This document shows positions 32,716 through 43,755 of a stretch of 64,000 nt of DNA, piece by piece. Source of the DNA: Leptidea sinapis. Taxonomy: Eukaryota > Arthropoda > Insecta > Lepidoptera > Pieridae. The notes under the pieces were generated by a model, which saw nothing but the letters and a program-made list of their open reading frames with translations, was not told where the DNA came from and searched no databases. The stretch lies in the NCBI RefSeq assembly GCF_905404315.1, contig NC_066304.1, positions 8,308,001 through 8,372,000 on the forward strand. Reading direction: 5' to 3'. Numbering within the stretch: position 1 is the stretch's first letter; every line of letters begins with the position of its first letter. The position numbers and the translations under genes are program-made.

Positions 32716-34685
32716 ATAAAATTGACGGAGGGTGGCTCGATCCCAAAGGTTAAGAAGTCAAATTTATTTAGGTCCTCTGCTATACCAGAGGTAAGCAGAT
32801 GCATTACTGTGTTATTAAAATTTTAAAACTTTTTATAATTATCTTACCTTTGTCATTACAGGGATATACATTACATACACATTACATGACAGGGAGAAGT
32901 AATCTTAAGCTTGGAGTAACACTGCGTTTATTAATAATACAGCTAAAGTAAGAGAATGCTCTAAGTTTGAAGATTGTGTTGTGTCATTTCAAAAATACTG
33001 CGGCCGAATAATGATTCCAAAAAGTAGCTATTGCGGACCCTAACGGTCACAATGCCAAATTATTAACTAGGCCCTTGTTTAAACCATTACCTTACCATTA
33101 TTAATAACTGGTACTCTATCAGGTATCCTAAGGATTAGGAGTTGATATTTGATCCTATAACTCAGGCCAGGGGCAATGGGGATTGGGCTGTAGTTGGACG
33201 GATCGGAACTCACACTTTTGTTTTGGAAATTGGTTTCACTATAGCCGTCTTCCATAACACCGAATCTACGGCTTATACGATGGACTCTCAGAGAAAGTGG
33301 ACAAGGACCGGTAGCAGATCTAGAGTACGTATCTGTAACACTTTCAGGGGAATACCATTAAGAATTATAGCTTACGGATTTTTGCTCCAATATATATTAT
33401 GAATTATATTTTACAGCGTAGAATAAACAATAGTGAGGTATCTTGGTCATCCAGAGATAAGTAAGATGCAAAAAGAGAGCCCAGCAGATCAGCTTTCTCT
33501 TTCGCATCGAGGGCCTAGTGTTCACTGTGTCTTAACTCTTTTGATGGACTTTTGATGTATGATTATATCGGTGTTTTTATTTACTGGTGTTCAAATGTGT
33601 AGACACCGCTTCTTTGACCCATCCTGATATTTCTTGTGTGTGCTAGGCCATATTGCAGGCGCCATTGAACCATGGTTGACACCTCTCTTCGATAGACAAC
33701 AAATGGAATGAAAGTTCCTCCAGTAAGTATGTATAGCATCGATATTTAGATACTCCGGCAAAAAATAAGTGTGCCTCCACGGGTAGGTTGTAAAACAGTA
33801 CCGTATCTCATACCAACCTGCCGATCTATAGTAATATACGTGGCGGGGACATAGAAAACGGGACAATGTTAAGCGGGTTGGGCAGTGCTCCGGATCAGGC
33901 AGTATTCCCATCACCACAAGACATTGTTCACGGAAATCAGATAGGTTTCAACCAAACACCGAACGACACACAGGATCTAGTCAATATTACGCTTCGGTTT
34001 TAAGTGGGAGAGTTGCACTTCCCTGGGCGTTCCAGTTGGTTGTGTCGTAGAGGATTTTCAGGATGCTACGAAAAGATATATTTCATTTTAGTATGAAAAA
34101 GAGGGTCTAAAACATTATTAAGGGACTTTATCTACAACAAATTAAACCTCATACAATGCATATTAATTGAAATTAATGAAACTTAAATGCACTTATGACT
34201 AGAACACATTGACATAATATTATGAAAGTATAAATTCCCAGTCAGCAACCGCGCCGCAGTTTCATAAACCAACAACGCAATAACCGAATGCCATGAACAA
34301 TAATAGGTGACCCATTTTCAACAAAAAATTGGCATACGCCTATTACTTTGAACAAAAGTTTGGCAAACGTGGATTAAGTTCAGTAGTCACAGCCTTTATT
34401 GGAATATTAAGTTTATTTAACGACGTTATAAATGAAGACAGATCTTTTAAGAAAATTGATGCTTATTTTCTTTATAAGCATCGCATCAGATCTTATTCTA
34501 AATGCAGCTTTAAAATTACAGTACTATATATAAGTAATTTACATTTTTGAATTGAAAACTTTTTTAGCTGACCACTTTTGCTGGGATGGGTGTAAAATGT
34601 TAAACTCGCGTCAGGACAGGTGACTTGATTGATAATTCGTAAGACAATCGGTGAAGCTATGGATGAAAGTTGATTTTCCTGAGAG
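32716..34685. other. Non-coding DNA; GC-richer block of unknown nature
   Basis: No gene supported. 33140-33400 and 33590-34060 are less AT-rich than the surroundings. The minus strand of 33591-33917 is open for 108 codons and contains a DPEHCPTRLT-like stretch, but I recognise no domain. It could be a decayed repeat of a kind I do not know. Confidence 0.35.
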
Positions 34686-34689
34686 ATAA

Positions 34690-34935
34690 ACTTTTTAATG
34701 TAAAATAATTGTAATAGTTCTGAAATTCTAAACTTTTTAAGTAATATAAATTGTCATTTTTGTGTACGATAGCGCAATAAATGAATATTGTATTTATTCA
34801 CATAAATGCTAGTACTTTCATACTGATAAATAAAGCAATTTGTGCGTAATTATTCCCTAACCATTCCAAAATTTTCATAAATGCACAAAGTTAATGTTCA
34901 AGTTTTCACTTATGCCGGCAGTCCCGGAGTGCAAC
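34690..34935 (+). repeat. Interspersed repeat family D, copy 1
   Basis: Matches the reverse complement of 45345-45570. Shared blocks include CTTTTTAATGTAAAATAATT, GTAATAGTTCTGAA, TGTGTACGATAGCG, and TTATTCCCTAACCATTCCAAAAT. No protein coding, class unknown. Confidence 0.75.
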
Positions 34936-34971
34936 CGACTATTTTTATGTGAAATAGTAAGACAAGTGAAT

Positions 34972-35112
34972 GAATGGATCACGTGATGGTAAGTGATTTA
35001 CGCCGCCTCTTTCAACACCAAAAAAGTCACAACAAGAGTAGTGCCGACCAAGGGGTCGGCACTACTCTTTTTAAAAAATGTACCCGCTTAAGAAAGCGGG
35101 TAAATTTTTTAA
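34972..35112 (+). repeat. Jockey LINE-tail fragment carrying two hairpins
   Basis: The segment ATCACGTGATGGTAAGTGAT ... CGCCGCC ... CAACACCA ... GTGCCGACC ... TGTACCCGCTT follows, block by block, the 3' tail of the jockey LINE (compare 58440-58560). Two inverted duplications interrupt it: 35034-35069 (16-bp perfect stem, loop AAGG) and 35071-35112 (stem of 9 + mismatch + 9, loop AAGA). Each hairpin reads as a tail segment followed by its own mirror copy. Confidence 0.75.
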
Positions 35113-35960
35113 TGATCATCAAGCTGGGAACAACGCAACTGATTCTGAATTTTTTTTTAAAGTATGTGCTTATATGACTACCATTTTTTAACAAAAGGGC
35201 GATTGTTGGGAGATTATAGATTTAATAAATGAATAAATTATGAATCTTTTGTTATATTATTCCTTTCATACCATCCGCGAATGTGCTCAGAAGTTAGTGA
35301 ACTCCCACTGATTATATTCGTATGTGTACAAAAAGGCAGAACCAATACAATACGCACAATATACAAAACAAGGTCTTTATTTCCTCCACACAGGTTTAAC
35401 GTATATATATATATAGAGAGTTACACTATATTGTATCTTTTGCCATACAAAATGTATTTTATCACAAGTACATTTTATCCTCGCTTACTACGATAATTGA
35501 ATCATTGAGTTTTATTTATATATATAATAGTTAGGAAAATATTTACATAAAAGGCTATTTACAAGTTTTCACAGATATTTACTAGCTAATTACAAAATAA
35601 ATGATTTTTTTATTAATATAAACAAATCGAAGATAGGAAAGAGTTGATATACATAAACACTCGTCAACTAAAATAAAAATAAAAGCAGCTTTATATTTAT
35701 TAGAATTGAGTTTTATCCTATCGGGTAATAGATTATAAAAGATTGGTAAACAATTGGCCTTGAGTGTTATTTTATGTGTCTGTTTGTATGCACTGCCCAA
35801 CCTAAAGTGCATAAAGGATAAATTAGTAGCAGTTTTTACAAATACAGATATAGCACAAATACGATTAATACAACGAAATGTTAAAATTTCATTGCTTTAA
35901 AATATAGGAATTATTAGTTTAAATATTGTTCTGGCTGATCTTTTTTGGACTTTAAATATA
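35113..35960. other. AT-rich DNA, possible LINE 3' flank
   Basis: Nothing firmly recognised. The minus strand of 35812-35600 is open and ends with a pattern (LPIFYNLLPDRIKL ... VDECL) faintly like the C-terminal end of some LINE reverse transcriptases; weak. Confidence 0.3.
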
Positions 35961-36196
35961 TCTTAGGTATAGAATGAGTTTATTTTATTTTATTTTTATT
36001 TTATTTTACATTTTTTGGAAAACTTACAGCTAGGTTAAAAAATATAAGTTACATACATAATTACAGAAGGACAATTAAAAGTTTTCACAGATAGAAATCG
36101 ATATATGATGTAAGAGTTAAGTGGACAACAAATACGAAAATTATATAAAATGATAAAGAGACAAAAATAAATTAACAAAATAACTCAAATTTACAA

Positions 36197-36556
36197 TTAC
36201 ACCTGATTGAAAAAGTTCTCGGTGAGGAGCTGTTTTACCTGCCTAATTGGAGTGGTGAACAAATCCAGGTCTAATATCTTAGACAAGTCGTTGAAAGACC
36301 GACCAGCCCACAGTAGATAACTATTTTGTCTATAATTAGTTCTAGCTCCGGGAACATGCAGGCAGCATGGTCTCCGGAGTGAAGCAAACGGAACCTGAAG
36401 ACCAATGCGCGCGAGCAGTTCAGGACAGTCGACCGAACCCCTCGCTATATTCATTAAGTAAATGAGATCGGCTATACGTCTCCTCTCTTCCAATGGCAGA
36501 ATATGGAATTTTTGACAGCGCTGATTGTAGTTCGGAAGATATGCTTTTATTTTAAA
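36197..36556 (-). pseudogene. LINE ORF2, C-terminal part after a stop
   Basis: Same frame as the RT part upstream, separated by TAA at 36557-36559. Encodes the C-terminal region (LPLEERRRIADLIYL ... RSFNDL ... NFFNQV) found after RT in this kind of element. Confidence 0.85.
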
Positions 36557-36559
36557 TTA

Positions 36560-37357
36560 AAGATGACGCAGAAACCGTTTTTGTAACGCTTCAATACGTC
36601 TATTGTATATATTGTAGACGGGGTTCCACACTTGTGAGGCGTATTCTAAGTGACTTCTAACATATGCACAGTATAATATTTTTATGGCTTTAATGGATTT
36701 AAATTCTGAAGACATACGTAAGATAATACCTAAGGATTTCGATGCCTTACATATGATCGAGTTAATGTGATCGTCAAAAATTAATTTATTATCACATACA
36801 ATTCCTAGGTCGCGAATCGAGTGAACTCTTTTTAGAAACGAATATTTTATTCTATAATTGAATGTGATGGGAGTAGATTTTCTAGTATATGAAGTTATAT
36901 AACATTTATTAACATTTAAATCTCTTTTATTTTCTAAGCAATAATTTTCAAATCTATCGAGATCATCCTGAAGGTGTTGTGCACATTCAAGTGATCTGAT
37001 AGGAGATAGTATCTTCATATCGTCAGCATATAATAATATTTTTGAATTAAGAAAGCATGAAGAAATATCGTTTATAAATATATTAAAAAGAAGGGGACCT
37101 AGAAGTGATCCTTGAGGAACTCCTGATGGGATCAGGATTGTTGACGATGCGTAGCCTTGTAGTACGACGGTCTGGCATCTGTTTTGTACATATGATGTAA
37201 ACCATCTGAACAGATTACCACGTATACCAACAGACTGCAATTTACGCAGTAATAGTAAGTGGTCAATTCTATCGAAACATTTACTGTTATCCGTATATAT
37301 GACATCAACTTGTGAAGGTTCTGACATATGGACAGCCAGATAGTCGTAGTAGTACAA
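36560..37357 (-). pseudogene. LINE ORF2, reverse transcriptase palm and thumb
   Basis: Shows SGVPQGSLLGPLLFNIFIND and the YADD active-site box, preceded by VDVIYTDNSKCFDRIDH (the usual YTDFSKAFD motif with changes). It would prime DNA synthesis at the nicked target. A one-base shift around 37340 separates it from the upstream finger region, and it ends at TAA 36557. Confidence 0.9.
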
Positions 37358-39009
37358 ATAATAAGGTTTGAAACAGTGGATCGTCCTTTCAAGAAACCAT
37401 GTTGCTCTGAGCTAAAAGTGTGTTTTAAGCAATCATATAATTGCTTATAAACAACTCTCTCTAAAATTTTGGCAAATAAGCATAATTTAGATATAGGTCT
37501 ATAATTTGTAACTATATCTTTTGGGCCTTTTTTGTGTATCGGAGTAATGAAAGCCGTTTTCCAAACTTTAGGTACCACTCCCTCTGATAGAGAGCGTTTG
37601 AACAACAAGGTGAGGGGAATGACAAGACTCCTGGCACAATTTACAACAAACACTGCAGGGATGTTATCTGGGCCAGCAGATTTGGCTAGATTGAGTGATT
37701 TTAATAATTTATACAATTCCTGGGGCAAAATTTCAACATCATGAATATCTGCTGTAAAATTATTTGCAATTTCATGTGAAGAGTAGTCATTATAATTATT
37801 ATCTAGGAAATTGGAATAGAAGTAATCATTAAACATATTGCAAATGTCTTCCCCATGGTCTGAGGAGCGCTCCCCAAAGCGTAAAACCGCAGGCAATGAG
37901 CTATTGTGGTTTTTAGATTTTATGTATGACCAAAAAGCTCTTGGGTTTGTGCAGATATTTTTTTCTATACTGGAAATATAATCTGAGAACATGTTCTTTT
38001 CTAAGGCTTTACCACGTTCCCTGAGAGTTATAAAGGAATTGAAGTCTGATCTGTTACCGTACATCTTGTATTTAGAATGGAATTTGTATTTCTCTTTTAG
38101 AATTTTAATGAGTGGCTTTTTATACCAAGGAGGATATTTACGTGACGGGGTAATTATTTTTGAGGGTATATACTGATTTTTTAAGTCGTTTAAGATGCCA
38201 TAGAAAAAGGTCACCGCTTGTTCAAGGGATCTATAGGAATGGGATAGTTCGAGATGCCAATCAATTACACTCAGCTTTGATATAATTGAGTCATAATCAC
38301 CCGAATTATATAAAAACTTTGTATAGGGTCGAGGTCTTAAAGTATGAAGCTGCACAAAGTCGGCTAAAATGCAGAGAGCTGGGTGATGCTGGTCTTCAGG
38401 TACTAGGGGGTTAGGACAGGACGAGACAAATACTTCACTATTACAAAAAATTAAATCTAATATTCTGTCATTTACGTTAGGTATGTGGTTATATTGCGAT
38501 AAGTTACTTAAATTAATATTATCAAAAAATTCTACTTGGTGTGGGCCTTGTACATTAAAAACAGTATAGGACGAATTTTCATTACATTGATTCCACCTTA
38601 GGTTCGGCATATTGAAATCTCCTAGTAATATAAACTTATTGTATGGGTTATTTAAAACAAGATCGGTAAGGATAAGTTCCGAAAAGGATATTAATTGTAC
38701 AGGTAATGAGTTACCTGAACTTTGGTTACAAAAATAAGCAGTACATAAATGCAATTTATACTTAATTACAGGCTTACGGCATTGCAATGTCAGCGTCACC
38801 CATATATCCTCAACATTCGAGCACCAGTCACTGCGACATTCGGAAGCCAGCTCTCTTATTACCGCGATTAATACCCCACCCCCCAAAGTTTGCTTGGTCT
38901 TACCATAGTTACACACAATATCATAAGTATTTAAGCAAATGTTTCGATAGAAAGCCGATGTTTTAGTACGTAAACCACGTACGTTTTGATAGTAGATTTT
39001 GACCATCAT
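37340..39009 (-). pseudogene. LINE ORF2, endonuclease and RT fingers
   Basis: It starts with an ATG at 39007-39009 (MVKIYYQNVRGLRTK), the N terminus of an apurinic-type endonuclease. GDFN is present near 38620. The RT fingers follow with SAGPDNIPA, NYRPIS and a GFLKGRS box, after which the frame is lost. The endonuclease lacks the TETWL-type block expected after YDIVC; the text jumps to GKTKQTLGGGVLIAV, implying a deletion of roughly 30 codons near 38905. Enzymatic activity is therefore unlikely. Confidence 0.9.
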
Positions 39010-39375
39010 TATAACAAATATTGCATAGGTACAGAATAGTTAGAAAATGAAATGACAGAATAAAGCGCAAGAAACAGTCCATATAACCACAAAAATATAA
39101 GTAATAAAATAAAGAAACTAATTTAATTAAATCATTAGTGTCTACTATAGGCACAATGGGAGAAAAGCAGAGATGTAAGACTGGCCGACCAAAAAAATAC
39201 GATATTATTTGCAATTTGAGGGAAAATCTGCAGGTGCGCATGGCACGTAAGTAAGCATAGTAATGAACTGCTGGCAAATCGGCCCTTCTGAAACTTACAA
39301 TACGATTAAAGGGATTATTAGTAGAAAAAATCACAAGCTGAAACTTTATAAAACTATAGCTTACAACTAATTTGA

Positions 39376-40032
39376 TTATGAAATCTTTTTGAGATCTGAT
39401 TCTGATGCAATTGATATAATATGAGAAGTAGGGTTTTTTCGAGCAAATATTTTGCACCCCTTGACCCAGATGTAGGAAAAATCCCGCTCCTTACCTAGCC
39501 TCTTTGCTTTATTTAAGAGCATCTTATTTGTATACGTGAGGTGATCGTTCACGTAAACCCTGTTTACACCCTGTAGGCCCAGGTCGGTGGGTATCAATGT
39601 ACGCTTCTTTGCTGCAGCAACGAAGTCATCTTTTAGGTATCTGTTATGCACCGAAACTATAATGTTCTTATTATGCTTGAGATTGCGCATAGGAACTCTT
39701 GAAATGTAGTTTATTTGCTTGGGGATGATGCATCCAATATGGCTCCCTAGTTTGTCAAAGACCTCGACAAGAAACTCGACGGTAATGCTATCAATATCGG
39801 CTGGTGTAGGTGATTTCGGGAGCAGCGGTTGCTTTTCAGCTGAAGATGGGAGGGGGCTGGCAGCTCCGGCACTCCTACAATTCACGCACTTCCAACTGTT
39901 TCTTCTACCTTCTCCCAGCTTACGGTAGCCACCCTCGGTGATACCAGCACAAGAAAAGTCAAAACGCCCATGACATAAGGAGCATTGGACTCCATCCCGG
40001 AATTCAGCATCACATCGCATACACTTGTACAT
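39376..40032 (-). CDS. LINE ORF1, PHD-like finger plus FP25K-like domain
   Basis: 218 residues, intact, from an ATG at 40030-40032. ORF1 proteins of this group bind element RNA and form the particle. Residues 4-53 form a PHD-like zinc finger (C4, C7, C17, C20, C28, then CVNC), with Asp at residue 25 where PHD fingers normally have His. About 70-218 resemble the C-terminal domain of baculovirus FP25K (pattern YISRVPMRN, DFVAAAKKR, VYVNDHLT, LLNKAKRLGKERDFSYIWVKGCKIFARK). A relationship between FP25K and LINE ORF1s is known to me, but no alignment was run. ORF2 begins 366 bases after the stop. Confidence 0.85.
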   Translation of the reverse strand: MYKCMRCDAEFRDGVQCSLCHGRFDFSCAGITEGGYRKLGEGRRNSWKCVNCRSAGAASPLPSSAEKQPLLPKSPTPADIDSITVEFLVEVFDKLGSHIGCIIPKQINYISRVPMRNLKHNKNIIVSVHNRYLKDDFVAAAKKRTLIPTDLGLQGVNRVYVNDHLTYTNKMLLNKAKRLGKERDFSYIWVKGCKIFARKNPTSHIISIASESDLKKIS

Positions 40033-40689
40033 ATTAGGTGAAAAAAAAAATAGGCAAGTAGATTAGTGTAAGGGTGTAAACGTACTTAAACAGGTACAGG
40101 TACGTAAACAGGCGAGTAGTAGTAAACGCAGCACCGTGTTATTTACGTGCAGCACTGACTGATGATTCACGTCTCACTGCTTGCAGCCGTTCAGAACTGG
40201 TTTCACTAGAATGTCACTGCTTGTATTCACGTACTGTTTGAGGTGTTTATAATTAATTATAATGTGCTATTGTTATTTGAGCCGTTTTTGCACTTATCCG
40301 AGTATAATATACCAATACTTTTCAATTATTAATAATACCTTTTAGCACTGTATTGTTGTACGCTTAAAGTCCACTTATTTTATCACTTTAAGATTATTCT
40401 TCCCGGAGCAACATAAAAACACCACTACTTTAGGTAACGAGTAACCGCGTGACTATGAGAGAGAGTTGAGACAGAGAACTGCATAAGATGTATTATCTGC
40501 AGAATTTATTTGTATATCCATAATAGTATGATATACTCAGCTTATTTAGCTTTATTTACTTGATCGCTTTGATGTAAGTTTGTTATATTTTTCAATAAAA
40601 GCGTATATTTTATTATTAATACACCAAGGGTTTGCAAAACGAGCGAATCGAGCTCGGGACTCGAGAAAGACAAGGTGGTGGAGGATTAA

Positions 40690-40900
40690 TTTTTTTTTAT
40701 TTTACATAATATGAGGGACATCTACTGCATCTGATACGACTGTGGGATCTCCAAGAAAAGTGCATACTAAAAACCTTAAAGGCCGGCAACGCATCACCTG
40801 TTATTGCGGATGTCTATGGTTACCTGAGTAATGAGGTCACGACCATCCCGTGAGCCTCTTGCCCATTTGCTCCTCTAATATAAAAAAATGCAGATGCTTG
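40690..40900 (+). repeat. Decayed LINE-tail repeat
   Basis: AAAGGCCGGCAACGCATCACC and a later GATGTCTATGG ... TGCTCCTCTAATATAAAAAAAT follow the order of the jockey LINE tail in plus orientation with many changes. Confidence 0.55.
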
Positions 40901-42837
40901 TTTGTTCTCCTCTTCCATAAAAACATACATAACAGTCGAATATAAAATATAAGTAACAGTTACGAGTCTATGTAAAATATATTTTATGCAGTGGATTCCT
41001 TTTAGAAGTAGGTCGTTCACCTACTCACCTCACATTCTCGAGGCAAAGTATATTTCCATATAAAACATTCACGACGGCTGCGACGTGAAGGTGTTAAGCA
41101 CAACAAAAATGTTTGAGTTAGATTTAATGAGGCGAGTGTCGGCACACGCCTTGCGAATTATTTTTACTAAACTTTTCTTTTATCAGCTTTAGCCGGTTTT
41201 AGTGCTGAGTCATGTAAAACGTTTTATGATGGCGTCATGTGGAAATATATTCCTTTACGCGTATATTTTATAAAGATTTTGTTGGCTCATGTAAGATTGT
41301 TACGGAACAGAAATATTATGTTGTTATCTGTACAGCTTCCTTGTGAAGGTAGAACAACTGCAAGAAAAGCCTCCATTTGTTTCTGAATGTGTTATTTATT
41401 ATAAAACAAACCAGTGTCTATCATTTATCCTATATTTTATATTATCGTTTGTACAAAAATTTTTTAAGAATAAGAAAATGAATTAAAGATATTTTCCGAT
41501 GAATGTTTAATGAATTTGATGATGATGAATCGATTTATCTTTGTATCACTTTAAACCCAGAATAGCTATGAATTGTACATTATAAAGCTTCAGTAACTGG
41601 TGCAATCCTGTGCATTCATTATATTTATTTGTTTTCAAATTGATCATGCGAACTGGTTCCAGTGTTACCAGTGCCCGCAGCAACCGCAAACAAAACTACA
41701 CACCGGATAGGTACCACGATGTATTCTATAGTCATACTATTGCTAATACAAATTGCTCTTGACATTTCAGTAAGAGATCAATGGATCGATATGTTGACTT
41801 TTTTTTATCATTGAAATACAGATTCAGGATGGAATATCACATGATATACATAGATCTAGATTTAAATTAAATTTAAACTAACCATCTAAAATTAAAATCA
41901 ATCGCTCACGAATTTCTACTGATTCAAGATTAACCATTAAACATTTTGCTTCTGCAACGGCAAATTTGAAGTATGTCGGAACTGCTAACATATAAACAGT
42001 AGCATAACATATTTTGAGTCCAATAATTCTAAAATAATCTTTAAATAATAAAGCAAAATATTATTTTGTTAAAATAATAGTTAATTCATTTTATGCTCAG
42101 TAATTTCAGATGTCGTAACAGTGCAACATTATAACACTGTACGCTCGTTTAATATTGTAATTATAAAACGCTATTAAGATAGCTTTTAGTGGCAGTAACA
42201 TTGATTGCGACTCAATGTATAATTATAGATAATTGCGGGAATCTCGCGGAGGCTCGCGCGAGGAGCGCCTGTTACGTGCGAGGTTTTATGGTGTAAGGAG
42301 AGTTACACACTAAACGGTCTTCATATATTAATTTTATGACATTAATAGGACAAACAAACCTCGCGTCTTCTAATAAATATTGTGTGCCTACCTGTACCTA
42401 TGCTCTCTTGCATCACTAGAGGAATCAGCGGACGAATATTTTCTAAACAAAATTTAAACACAGGAACAAAAAACATCGAAAAAGCTATTCCAAAACAATA
42501 GACATGCAAATATGCACTAAAAATTTAAAAAAATGTTGCATTATTTTATACAATCTAATTAATTAATCTAATACTATTTACAATTATTGTTATTTTAGTT
42601 AATCGTTGTCTACCTGCCGCGGCCCCACCCTCGCCTCTCGCCTTGTCACGTCGCACATACGATACAAAAACATCTTAAGTACAGCTATGCATATAGTTAC
42701 AAGCCTACCTTGGCTGACACCGACTTCATAAATAACAATTATTGTACTACGACCATTATCGTCAATTTGCTCCTAAGATTGAAGAGTTTATCATGGATCC
42801 CATAATCTCACGAATGATATTTAGAGACCTGAACTGC
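40901..42837. other. AT-rich non-coding DNA
   Basis: No gene supported. 42235-42300 is a short GC-rich block (CTCGCGGAGGCTCGCGCGAG). No known motif. Confidence 0.4.
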
Positions 42838-43755
42838 GGGCCTACCATGAACTCTTATTGCGATTCAATTGACAACCTAAAATGAACTGCTTTGCTATTT
42901 CGTACCACGACGTGATTAGAGCTATCTAATTAAGGTTGACGTCAAATCAACTGATTAAATCGCAATGATGTCAATTGAATGTCAAAAATGATATCAACTG
43001 AATCACAAACTGATTTAGTTCGTTCATTAGATCGTACCATGAGGTGTTATTTCAACCTAAACTGGATAGCTTATTAAAGTGAAACTTTTATTACATCGTC
43101 TCAAACTTTTTTGTCAAAGTGACCGATTCGAAAAAAGTTGCTACTTCCTTAGAGGAAAGTGAATCGTGTTGTTAATAACTTTTAAAAAATAGTAAAAACA
43201 TAGAAAAGAAAAATTTTATTGATTAAAGATGAGATGAGAATACTTTATTGGACTTTTTTGTAAAACAAAATACTGAAAATAAATACCAAAAATAAACATA
43301 CTAAAGACGAGGCAGTAAGAGCCCGGGCTTATAGCCTGTTCGCAAGAACGAATTAAAAAAAATGTACTCTGTGGTCCTATCAAATCAAACATCAATGGAG
43401 GTGCGTTCATAACTCGTTATTTTTACGAAAACACATAAGCAAACATTTAATTTGTAATTCAAAGAACTATTTTTATTTATATTACTAATATTTAATAAGT
43501 ATAAAAAAGGGCTTAATGGTTTATAATTTGACGCAATTGCGCAATTTTAAAATGTATTTTTAGTATTTTCTACGCAAAAATACCGCTAAAATTTTAGGTT
43601 TCGAAACGCAATTTTATTTCGTTCATTCTTCATAAGCGATCCAAACACCATTCAGTAAAAGGCACTTCATGGTACGAATTTTATTGATTCAGTTTGGGTA
43701 CCTAAACTGAACTGCATCGGATGCGCATCGCTTATTAAAAGTTGATGGTAGGCCC
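42838..43755. mobile_element. Roughly 0.92-kb TIR element (non-autonomous DNA transposon)
   Basis: Left end GGGCCTACCATGAA and right end, reverse-complemented, GGGCCTACCATCAA form terminal inverted repeats; similarity continues inward (TCGTACCA, CAGTTTAGG-type blocks). Outside, GAGACC occurs on the left and its complement GGTCTC on the right, so the true termini may lie a few bases further out. No clear target duplication. No transposase. A mariner-end sequence (43074-43116) sits inside. Confidence 0.6.
43074..43116 (+). repeat. Solitary mariner-type end sequence
   Basis: AAAGTGAAACTTTTATTACA and the following TCGTCTCAAACTTTTTTG are identical to 4795-4833, the right end of the mariner fossil. 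Confidence 0.85.

Larger units (their letters stand above)
35965..40470 (-). mobile_element. CR1/jockey-type LINE, nearly full length
   Basis: Minus-strand non-LTR retrotransposon with ORF1 (40032-39376), ORF2 (39009-36197, broken), and a 3' end in TTTTA-type repeats (35975-36010 on the plus strand). The 5' boundary is uncertain; a GC-richer 5' untranslated region runs to about 40470. Clade judged from ORF1 type (PHD-like finger) and RT motifs. Confidence 0.85.

Noticed and set aside
32400..32753. 117-codon open frame as a gene
   Set aside because: It runs into a repeat fragment (family B) and shows no domain.
33591..33917. 108-codon open frame as a gene
   Set aside because: No recognised domain; most likely a decayed repeat.
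35034..35112. Two hairpins followed by T runs, resembling bacterial rho-independent terminators
   Set aside because: The surrounding sequence is an insect LINE tail, the arms derive from that tail, and there is no bacterial gene nearby.
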